Assembly (NCBI RefSeq): GCF_029168945.1
Contig: NC_083607.1
Coordinates: 36,503,257-36,567,256 of the forward strand
Length of the DNA: 64,000 nucleotides
Reading direction: 5' to 3'
Source of the DNA: Cannabis sativa
Lineage: Eukaryota; Streptophyta; Magnoliopsida; Rosales; Cannabaceae
Shown: positions 1 to 9,900 of the stretch, in pieces
Position numbering within the stretch: position 1 is the stretch's first letter
Layout: each line of letters begins with the position of its first letter
Notes under the pieces: generated by a model
Seen by the model: only the letters and a program-made list of their open reading frames with translations
The model's database searches: none
What the model was told of the DNA's origin: nothing
Made by a program: the position numbers and the translations under genes

Positions 1-1057
1 TATTAGACATTGGGAATGTCGGGAATGGCCGGGAAGTTAGAATTTCCCAAAAATACCCCTTTAGTGTGTTTTATGTGGTTTTAGTGTGGAGGGGCAAAAT
101 GGTCTTTTTGCCCCATTAGTGTTTTGTCTTTTGTGACTTATTATTTGAAAATAAATGTTTATTTATTTGTTATTTGGGCTGAAATGGATATAGGTTTAAA
201 GTTTTCTTTTTTATTCATTTTTCATTCAAAACTTAGAAAATAGGAAAAATTGCAAAAAACTCTCTCTCTCTTTTCCTCTCTTTCTCTCTCGGCTGAAGGG
301 TGATCCTAGGGCTGGAAAATTCTGATTTCAAGCTATTTCCTTTCATTCTAAGTGTTCTTCAATCTTGGTAAAGTTTCTAACTCTTTTCCCTTTGTTTTTT
401 TTAGAAAATGTGTGAAAAGATGATTATGCATGCATGGTTATTTGAGTTTGTTGCTGTTGTGATGTTGCTGCTGAATTTTGTAATTTAAGCATGTTTAATT
501 GAAGTTAAATGAGCTGTTTATAAAGCATGATTCTTAGGTTGAGCAAGTTATGGTTTTTCTATGCAAAAATGTGATTTTTGAAGAAAATGTTGTGAAACTG
601 TTGCTGTGTTGTTGTTAATGTTTTTATTTGTTTTCAGAGGTTATATTATGCTAGTTTAAGAGGATTTAAGTTGGTTTGAATGCATGTTAGGTGGTTTTGC
701 TCAAGTTTGAGTTTGGAACTCAAAGCTTGAGCTTTAATGGCATTTTTCGTATCTGTGAATTCTGGGTTGTTTTGATGCCTTAGAAATGTTCTAGGGAAAC
801 TTTTAGTTCCTAGTTTAAGTCCCCGGGAAGTGATTTAGCGTGTCACTTATAGTGTTGTGATTTTTATGGTTTAGGAGCCTGTAATCCGCCGCTCAGCTAA
901 AGTTCCAGTCAGGTTGACCGGCACACCTGAATTCGGAATCCAGGTAAGATTAGTATAACAGTATGCATATGTAGATTACATGTTTAGCGTGCATGTAGGA
1001 AGCCTGTTAGATTACATTAGTTATGTATGTTGGCTTCGAACCATCCAACCCTGTCAC

Positions 1058-1287
1058 GTCGGTACAATGCTGGAGTATGACCAGCAGCCGGAGTATGACA
1101 GGTTCGACCGATCAGGCTGACACTTGGTTGGTGGTTCCGTACTATTGACGTATCCCGTCGGTACAGGCTGGAGTATGACCAGCAGCCGGAGTATGACCGG
1201 TTCGACCGATCAGGAGGATATAGTAACACGTCGGTACAGGTTGGAGTATGACCAGCAGCCGGAGTATGACCGGTTCGACCGATCAGG
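1058..1287 (+). repeat. three-copy ~58-bp minisatellite inside the LTR
   Basis: Three near-identical units lie at 1058-1116, 1157-1214 and 1230-1287. Each starts GTCGGTACA, contains two GGAGTATGACC-type half repeats and ends TTCGACCGATCAGG. The spacers are unequal (40 and 15 bp). Short open frames across it on both strands are by-products of the repeat. Confidence 0.9.
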
Positions 1288-1335
1288 CTGTTACGTGTCA
1301 ATAGTACCGTCCCTATGAACGTTCAGAACTCAGTA

Positions 1336-1456
1336 CCATGTTGGACATGGCAAGAAGGGCTCGCACCGTGTTGGACACGGCAGTAGCGGGACTCAGTATC
1401 GTGTTGGACACGGCAGTTAGGGTTATGATCAGGGGTATGCGCGTCTGATCATAACC
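1336..1456 (+). repeat. hairpin cluster in the Tekay-like LTR
   Basis: Three small hairpins share the loop TTGGA: CCATG/CATGG at 1336-1350, CCGTG/CACGG at 1366-1380 and CGTG/CACG at 1400-1412. They are followed by a perfect 12-bp stem, GGTTATGATCAG (1421-1432) with CTGATCATAACC (1445-1456), around a 12-nt loop. Between the first two hairpins the change from A-T to G-C pairing is compensatory. Confidence 0.85.
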
Positions 1457-1869
1457 GGGATTATGTATGAGTATTATTATGCTTTTCTTACTGAGTCTGT
1501 CGACTCACAGTTCTACGTTTATGTGTAGGTAGAGGCAAGGCTAAAGCTGATGGACCGTGAGCGAGCTTGTGAAGATTGTACATGTCGGGGCGGTTAGGCC
1601 TGGAGCGTACGATCATCGGGACAGCGAGGCTGATTTTGTAACTGGTCGCTAGGCGACATTTATTTTGTGTATCAGTTAAACAGTTAAATCTTTTTGTAAA
1701 TGATTTTATAATCGGGATCCCGAGTCTTTTGTAATATTATTTTATAAGTTTAATTAAAAAGCAAAAATTTTAATTAATCACGTTTTTCCATAAACCTCGT
1801 TGATTAGCAACGAGCTGCACAGCATGTTTAAAAATCACGTAATACGCCTATGTTAGTTAGGGTGTTACA

Positions 1870-2886
1870 TATATTGTTGAGCTTCCAATAAGTTGAACAG
1901 AATTTACCAATTAAATTCCTAACTTATTAATTCCTTGTTGAATCCACTCTTAGAACTTGGAATTGCACGCTCAGACTTATATAGAGCATTCTATATGTTT
2001 CACGATATAGATATGCTATCTCATTTAACCATTGTTATAATCTTAATGTGATCAAAGATCCTCTATATAGATGATTTACATCGAGATGGGATAAATTTAC
2101 CGTTTCCACCCCTCAATGTATTTGGCCCCTTAAAACACTTAGCTACCTGTAAATGATGTTTTAGTGATCTAATATATAGTCACTGAAACAAGAGCTCATC
2201 CATTTACTTCTATTTAACTAAGCTCGAAGGGAATCATCACTTGACTTCTATACACCAGTAGAAGCTATAGATTCCATATTTATGTTCAGCGTTCCCACTC
2301 ATTCATGCTATCATGTTCCCAAAATATACGTATCACCCTAACTCAAAAGTAGGCTTAACTAATAAATCAAAGAACATGAATGAATAGCACTCCTGAGTTG
2401 AGCCTAAGCATATCAGGATTTAGATTCTTTTAATCTTAAGATCAACTATTGATATTGACTTGGAAAGATATATAACGGTAAGTTTGTAATATCTTAACTT
2501 AGTTGCAATATCGGTCCAGTCCAATGTATACTCCATACATTCGAAACTAGTATACTTTGCTAATGTCCTGGAAAGAACATAACACTTTCTCCAAATGTAA
2601 GTACACATCATCGCTGATTATCACATTAGTGTAAATCCAAAGCACTGATGAAAGAGGGACTTATTCTTTTGATTCATATGATCACAATCACATTCCACTG
2701 TGTTGACGATACTGTAATTGTGAATAAACATATGATCTGGATTTAACTGATTTTGTGTGTGTGAATGTAATAAACATATTAAACCATTAGCATGTAAAAT
2801 TCATGCAAATATTAATCACTTCAAATTTCTTATATTGATTACTAATCAGATTGTAAAGAGTTTTATTTAGGGCATAAAACCCAACA
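1870..2886 (-). mobile_element. truncated 1.9-kb-family LTR, minus orientation
   Basis: The sequence is collinear with the right part of the intact minus-oriented solo LTR at 31691-33569. Shared blocks include the 'gagcttccaataag' block, the blocks on reverting to 'tatcaggatttagat', and the terminal 'gggcataaaacccaaca'. It ends in CCCAACA at 2886. The left end is cut off where the Tekay-like LTR begins. It is non-coding. Confidence 0.8.
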
Positions 2887-2974
2887 ATGTAAACATAAAT
2901 GACTTCTAATCTTTCATTGATAACAAATCAGATCAAATTGAAATGGGTTTTATTTAGGGAATAAAATCCCAACA
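2887..2974 (-). mobile_element. 88-bp edge of a second 1.9-kb-family LTR, minus
   Basis: This repeats, in diverged form, the last 85 or so bases of the preceding LTR: an 'aaacataaatgactt' block, then 'gttttatttaggga' and 'atcccaaca'. It is a separate and more diverged copy of the same LTR edge, directly adjacent to the first. Confidence 0.7.
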
Positions 2975-3347
2975 AACCTAGATGGGACAGTTCCTTCTAT
3001 AGTGATTTCAGCCTCCTTCATTGTTCTTCACCATTCGAACCTTGAGTGAAAGAGTGTCATGCCCACACATAGCAAGTCAAGTACTCAATCATAGTGATTA
3101 AGACGGTGGTAACCAAACCCGAATGAGAGAAAGAGATCCAAGTTCAGATCTTGATAATGCTCTACGACAAAAAGGAATCAAGGGCTAGAGATCTTGAACG
3201 GAATGAGTCATTATATTCCGCTCTATCAATGCAAGGCTTTTTTAAACCCTTATATGTTTAATTTCATTGTTTTAGAGATATTCATATTTAGGATGTTAAT
3301 CAACATACTTGTAAGTAAATCTAGATCCTGGTAAAATATTCCCAACA
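2975..3347 (+). mobile_element. 1.9-kb-family LTR right end, plus orientation
   Basis: It matches the right part of the intact solo LTR at 22597-24495 in the plus orientation, including the 'cccacacatagcaagt' block, 'gatcttgataatgctct' and the terminus 'gatcctggtaaaat...ccaaca' at 3347. The inverted edge at 2887-2974 lies just upstream. The two pieces together look like an LTR that has lost its middle with an inversion. Confidence 0.7.
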
Positions 3348-5348
3348 CTATGATCATCTAAGAAACTATGGTTGTTTAGCTTATGCTTCTCCTCATACCA
3401 GTAGCCACAAAATTGTCCCCTAGGGCCAAAGCTTATATCTTTATTGGCTACCCCAAAAATATGAAAGCTTACACCTTACTAGACATTCAATCCAACCACA
3501 TTTTTCAATCTAAAGATGTTATATTTTATGAATCCATATATCCTCTTACCAACAACAACCCCAATCTCAACATTGACAATTTTTCCCTGCTGCTACTAAA
3601 CCAGCAAACAACACTTCTGCAACACCTGTTTTAGCAACCAATACTCCTAACTCTCCAATCCCAACAGACCCTATTTCTCATTTAGACATTGCAAATAGCA
3701 CACAAAGCAGCACCACAGTTCCCCCAACAGTTTCCAACTCTGGTAGGAACATTACAAAACCTTTATATTTACAAGATTATATATATGATAAGGTTGCTCA
3801 TTCAACAAATTATCCAATTGCTAACTATGTTTCCTATCATCGATTTTCTAATTTTTCAGGGCTTCCATTCTTACATCTCATACATTAACTGGACCGAAAT
3901 CATATGTTGAAGCTTCCAAATATGCTACCTAGTTACAGGCCATGGATGCTGAAACAGATGCCTTAGAAAGAAACCATACTTGGATTGTCACGACATTACC
4001 ACCCAACCAACATGCTATTGGAAACAAATGGGTATACAAGATCAAATACAATCTAAATGGATCGGTCAATAGGCTCAAAGCCTGGCTTGTTGCTAAAGGG
4101 TATACACAACAACAAGGTATAAATTTCCTTGACACTTATGCTCCTGTACCTAAGTTCAATACACTAAAATTACTCTTTGCCCTCGTTGCCATCAAACATT
4201 GGCACCTTCATCACATGGATATGAGGATGTTTAAATGAAACTACCTTAAGGTTACACTCCCAAAGGGGTTATACCACACAATGTTGTTTGCAAATTAAAC
4301 AAAATCTTGTGCGGTTTAAAACAAGCATCTAGACAGTGGTATGCTAAACTAAGCTCCACTCTCATTACACAAGGCTTCCAACGGTCCAAAAGTGACCACT
4401 CCTTGTAGCTACTAACAACATAAATGCTCTCAACCAATTTATTACTACTCTTGACACTACATTTAAGCTCAAAAGATCATGGAAGCCTACGGTTCTTCTT
4501 AGGACTTGAAGTTGCTCACTGCAACAAGGGAATTTCAGTCTCCCAAAGACCATTCACCGTGCAACTCCTTCAAGATACAAGTCACCTTGGCTTGAAGCCT
4601 GCTTCGACACCACTGGAGCCAAATCTCAAGTTGATAGTGAATCAGGTGACCTTCTTCCAGATCCCTAGCAATACAAAAGTCTTATAGGCAAGCTAATATA
4701 CCTCAAAATCACTTGGCCTGACATCAGTTATGTTGTCAACAAATTAAGTCAATACCTTCTGGCACCTCGACAACCTCATTTACAAGCTGCATTCAGAGTT
4801 GTCAACTACCTCAAAACCTCCCCAGGGCAAGGACTATTTTACCATGCTGCAACACCAAATCCCCTCCAACTTCATGCCTTTGCTGGTGCTGATTGGGGGT
4901 CTGCCCAAATTCGAGGAGATCAATTTCAGGGTACTGTGTTTTCTTGGGGCACTCTCTTTTGTCTTGGAAATCCAAGAAACAACAAACTATCTCCAAGTCC
5001 TCTGCTGAAGCCGAGTACAGATCAATGGCTCATGCCACTTGTGAACTCACTTGGCTCACATCAATACTCCAAGACTTTGGTGTCTCCATTATACTTCCCT
5101 CAGTTTTATATTGCGACAACAGTGCAGCTATTCACATTGCTGAAAATCCAGTCTACCATGAACGTACAAAACATGTAAAAATTGATTGCCATACAGTTCG
5201 AGAAAAGATAACCAATGATACACTTCAAATGAATCATGTCACTTCTCATAACAACTTAGCAGATGTCTTAACTAAGCTACTTTTCCCCAATCAATTCCAC
5301 AGCATTATATCCAAGATGGGTGTCAAAGATTTTTACACACCACCTTGA
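3348..5348 (+). pseudogene. decayed Ty1/Copia pol (integrase end, RT, RNase H)
   Basis: Read in several frames, this is the C-terminal half of a Copia polyprotein. It starts mid-integrase at the 3348 junction with a GCLAYASPH-like stretch. Next comes the GYP...LLDIQSNHIFQSKDVIF block typical of the Copia integrase C-terminus (about 3420-3540). Reverse transcriptase follows (NKWVYKIK, LVAKGYTQQ and APVPKF blocks, 4030-4160), and RNase H (SAEAEYRSMAHATCEL, YCDNSAAIHIAENPVYHERTKH, LADVLTK) at 5000-5290. Stops and frameshifts separate the blocks, for example TAG at about 3420, so no functional enzyme can be made. Gag, protease and most of integrase are missing and the 5' junction is the LTR piece ending at 3347. 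Ale/Retrofit-like by general appearance only. Confidence 0.9.
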
Positions 5349-5510
5349 AGGGGCATATTAAAGTTAGTCTTAGTTAATTTTCTGTTATAATTCAGTCAGT
5401 TAGTTAGTTCTAACTACCTCTTGTACCTAACACTCTATATATACTGCTCTTGTACCATTATTCAATTCAATTTGATCAATACAATGCATTTTGCTTTACT
5501 CTATTTTTTC
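5349..5510 (+). mobile_element. start of the 3' LTR of the decayed Copia element
   Basis: The pol remnant stops at 5348 and is followed by a short purine run, GAAGGGG, that fits a polypurine tract. After it come LTR-like features: repeated TTAGTTAGTT, 'ctctatatatactgctc' as a possible TATA region and a pyrimidine-rich end. The exact boundaries are not determinable and no second LTR is present. Confidence 0.5.
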
Positions 5511-6921
5511 TTTCTTTTCTTGCTTACTAATATATAAAGATTTTACGAAACTCCTCTCTATTCTAGGTAGGGACTCACCCTAAAAGAAGAGAGTGGACAT
5601 AAATAAATAGACCAAAATAGTACATTTGATAAAAATAAATAAATAAATAAATAAGCACTTTTTTTTATAAAATCACACCAAACATATTGTTTATCTAATT
5701 ATCAAAACCTAATTATAAGATTAAAATTTGGTATCTACTAAGTATACTATAAACACCACAAATTATTTGCACGAGCAAAAAATTAACATTATCTGTATTA
5801 GTTTTTGCTAGAAGATGGTCTGCACAATATCGTATATTAGCCTTAGGCATATTAGAACATCTCCAATGCACAAGCAAAAAAATGTATTAAATTTAACACA
5901 AAATTAATAAATATTATATTTAACAAACATTTTATAATTATGCTCTAATACATAATAGCAAATTAAATATAATTGTTAAAAAATAATAGCAATATTGTAA
6001 TCAAAAAAGTTTAAGTGCCAAATCTGATACAATAATATATATCTTGTACTAAATTTAACATAAGTTTTAACACAGTATTGAAGAAAGATTTTTTATAAAA
6101 GTATCAAAATATAGTATAACTTCAATTATTTGGGACCTCGAGGAGATGATCTTAGAATTACGTTACATGTTCTGTGATCATCCTCATTTTACAAGTGACA
6201 GCTCTATCTTGCGTTGGTTACACACTATCCAAGACATGAAATCAATTGGCAAATACCATTTTCAAGCAAAAAAATTAAAAATTAAAAATAATAATATAAA
6301 AAAATTAGCATATATCACAAAACATGGAGAAATACTAAAAGTCACCCACAGTGTCTATTACCCATATAAAGTATCATGTAACTACAATACAATTCAATAT
6401 CCGATCCAGAAAACCAACTATTTAAAGGGTGCTATCACATGGAGATGGTAATGCTCTTTCCTAGTGTGGGGTACTAAATGTCCCTTTTCAGAGCCCAACA
6501 AGAGGAGGTTCTCAAATTTCTGAAGCTACTGCTGTTCAAAGAGTTTTAAAATTAACAAACACAATAGAAACACATGTGGTTTTGGTTAAATAAATATATT
6601 TATATCAATGAAAAATCGCATATAATTGAAAAGCCTAACCCAAATGTATTAATACAGCTAAATGGATGAAACCAAGAAAATGGGATACATAACCTACAAA
6701 GTTAAGGGTTAAGAATCCATGAATTTTGAATTAAATAAGTGAGCCGCCCTTCAATTCACTCTTGGCCAAAAAATACAGCAGGAATGTTACTTGCTTGACT
6801 TTAAGGCTTTTAGTGGCAGTCACCTGGTTTGCTATTTAATGAACTTTGATAATGTAATACCCGAACCCACTGCGTCCTCAAAACTGTCAAAAACATGCAT
6901 CAATTGAAGCCTCACTCTGAT
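5511..6921. other. AT-rich intergenic; 3' flank of the SUF4-like gene
   Basis: No gene is supported. The segment has an (AAAT)n run at about 5632-5655 and long AT-rich stretches. A 101-residue open frame at 6146-6451 has no recognisable domain and biased composition, so I do not call it a gene. The last 300 or so bases probably contain the 3' UTR of the minus-strand gene. Confidence 0.5.
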
Positions 6922-9900
6922 CTAAAATGCCATTCTACCTGCAAGCCTGCTTTCTGATATCCTTCTATCAATGGCAGCATCAATTGAGCTCATCTGAAAC
7001 ATAAATCCACATCAGGAAATGATAAGCAGTGGCTTTAAGACATATAACATGAGGCAATCCAGATATATATATACAATATCGATCTTGTTCCTATGCTAGA
7101 GATGCCAAACTAGTGAAAGAAGCTGACCTGGGCCAAGTTGAATCACTGTTCGGTCATAAAATAAATAGCAATCATGCTATGAATGAGCAAAAATCTGTCA
7201 GGTTTGATTATGTTTTACTTCCAATCAAACCCCCATGCTTCATTTAAAGTTGAGTATTGGGAAAATGAATAACAAGAAATACACTCAAATTTTACATGAG
7301 CTACTATGTTATGTACTGAGTACAAAGCTTAGGTAAAAGAATGCTCGGGTAGATATTGCAGGGAAGCCCATCAAACAACATAATCACTAACATAAAAGTA
7401 GCATGAATACCTACTTGAATCTTTTGGTGCCCACAAGATTGGTTGGCATTGCGTAGAAACAGGATCATGACAGTTTAAAATGTAACAGCATGCCTATCAA
7501 CCAATTAGGTTGGTAGCAGAAAGATGGACAACTTAATGCTTTTTTTTTTTTTTTGCTAAGTGTGTTCTTTCATTTTCTTTTAATTTTAAAAATAAGTAAA
7601 AATATAAATCCATACATCAGTACCTCTATAACAGGAAACAATGTGTAAACAACTGAATCTGAAAACATGAAACATAAAAGCCTACCCATGTGGTTAGAGC
7701 AATCCAAACTCCATTAAATGAAGAGGTAGTATCACTTACCTGGCTAGTTTCATCATGCACCTGATACTTGCTTAAAGACATTCTTCTTTCCTCCTGCAAA
7801 TATTGCAGTCACGCATTGTAACAAGTTAGCAAGAATAACCAGAAAAAAAAATACAGTTAAAATAAAAAATTTTAATAAAGTAGAAAAACCTACCATGGAC
7901 ATAGCTTCATCATCCCAAACCAAATAGACCTCATTAGTGGCTGGCTGGGTTGCAGAGGTTTTATTTGTAATGACAGGAGGAGGTCCAATTGAAGGACCAC
8001 CAGTATTTGGACCCGAGGCATACGAGTGTGAATTGATTAACTCACCTATAGCAAAAAGTGAACAAAGGATTAATAAACAAAGGACCAACTTCACAATATC
8101 ATGTACAATGAAATCCAGCTCTTCATGGCAGAGCCATTAAAGGCATGGATATTACATTAGTCAGGAACTGATTTATGTCGGACCAGACAAAGATTGGCTC
8201 AAAGCCAACCAAAACAAATTTCGCCAAGCCCAGCCTTCTCGGTGTTTCATCTTCTTAGCTAGAACAACTACTGCGAAGCATAGATAATACAAATATAAAC
8301 AAAAAAAGGTCGGTGCTAGTTGATACTTTTAGTCATTAGGGAGAATACCTTGCATCCTATCACTAACACAAAGCTCCATCTAGCAAAAACAGTTCATGAT
8401 GAACTCCATAAGTTGGAAGCCCAGCCTTCTCAGCCAGTCCTTGACTTCGTGCAAATTATGTTGTTACCAGTTTTAATTACTGTAATTTTAGTTATTATAA
8501 ATAATGTTTCTTAAATAGCATGTTCTCTAAACTGGTTTAGGTGAAGGTTAATCTCAATGTCAGCCCAAGGTGCATGTTCAGGGGCCTGAACTACTTCAAA
8601 TAATCCTCATGTGTAGAATTGGAGCCCAAAGTTAAACTTATTTCTTAGAAATATAATCTAAATCTAATTTACAGTTTATTTTTACATCCATTTCTAAACT
8701 AAAACTTCCACAAAATCTATCGAAAGCAATATGATCAATATGATAGGTTAATGGAAAGCAAGAAAAAAAACATATCATTTCAGTGAGACAATACTTAGTC
8801 TAAGGATCAGAATGCTTGGAAATATGGAAGCTACTAGTCAGATAAGTGTTCAAACCTGAATGTGCATCTAACAAGGCTCTATTATCTACTGTTGAGCCTG
8901 GAGGGATGCTTGTTGAAAGCACCTGAGTAGAAAATGTCAAATTTTGGGCAGGTAAATTGTTATTGCCACCAACAGGAAATAAGGGCTGTGATACAGTAAT
9001 AGGAGGAGCTGATGTGGGCATTCCAGGAGTCATCTGCACAGGCTGGAGTGAAGGTGGTGCAGATGATGGCATAGGAGGCCTCACATTCTGTACTGGAAAC
9101 AATGGCTGCTGAGCATACCCCACCAATGGAGCAGACTGAGGCATTGAAACTGCTGGAGATTGTGGATACCAATGCTGGATACGATGAGGATTAGGCCAAG
9201 CATTAGGAGGCACTGGTACTGAAGAGTTGTACCTGGCACCATAGAAAAATAAATTTCTTTTGTTAAGACTAAATGTCAAATGAACAAGTAAACTGTAGGG
9301 AAAGCTATATGTTATGCTACTACAGGAAAGCATAATGATAATATAAACAAATTTGTTCAGCAACTAGCTCCATTAAAAACAAAAAACCTCTTAAAACATA
9401 CATACATTGGTGGCATCGCCCCTAAAGCAGGTTGAGGAGGATATGCAATGCCCATTGATGCAGGCACTATTGAACCCAATGGTGTTGATAAAACATCCCC
9501 TTTTGCCACTTTTGATGGAGCATCTTCATCTGCAAGAAATTTACGATTAGTGAGATTTTGTTCAATCATATGCCAGCTGCTTCCGTTCTGCGTGACAAGC
9601 TCTTAGACACTGAAAGCCCAACTTGCAACACTATTAATTCTAGTATTTTTCTATATTCAACAAGAGAAGAGATGTTAAAGCAGTATTGCAAGGAGGGAAG
9701 AAAGTTGGTTACTGAAAACCAATACCAAAGCTCACTTAATCAAAGAGGTATGAAATAACTTTGTTGTCAATTTCCAGATGAATTAAGGGTTTCATAACTT
9801 AAAAATTGTTTTCAATTTTTAAAAATAGAAAATAGCTTTTCAAAACTAATAGGGGTCGTTTGGCCAAATTTTTTAAAATCTGAGTTTTAAAAAACTAAAA

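Larger units (their letters stand above)
1..1869 (+). mobile_element. Tekay/Del-like Ty3 LTR, left end outside window
   Basis: The block ends in GGGTGTTACA, the typical right terminus of Tekay/Del chromovirus LTRs (TGTAACACCC...GGGTGTTACA). Its left terminus lies beyond base 1. There is no PBS, gag or pol next to it, so it is a solo LTR or the 3' LTR of an element lying to the left. It carries a three-copy minisatellite and a hairpin cluster (listed separately). The sequence after base 1869 is in the middle of another LTR family, so this element probably inserted into that older LTR. Lineage assignment rests on the termini and general character, not on a database match. Confidence 0.7.

Noticed and set aside
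1017..1318. Repeat-containing frames on both strands in the Tekay-like LTR
   Set aside because: They are produced by the three-copy minisatellite and lie in a non-coding LTR.
6146..6451. A 101-residue plus-strand frame in the spacer downstream of SUF4
   Set aside because: No recognisable domain, Lys/Ile/Asn-rich composition typical of AT-rich DNA, and no conserved neighbours.
7753..8094. A 113-residue minus frame that looks like a secreted or membrane protein
   Set aside because: Its hydrophobic ends are intron 4 and intron 5 of the SUF4-like gene read through. Only the middle (8045-7894) is exon 5.
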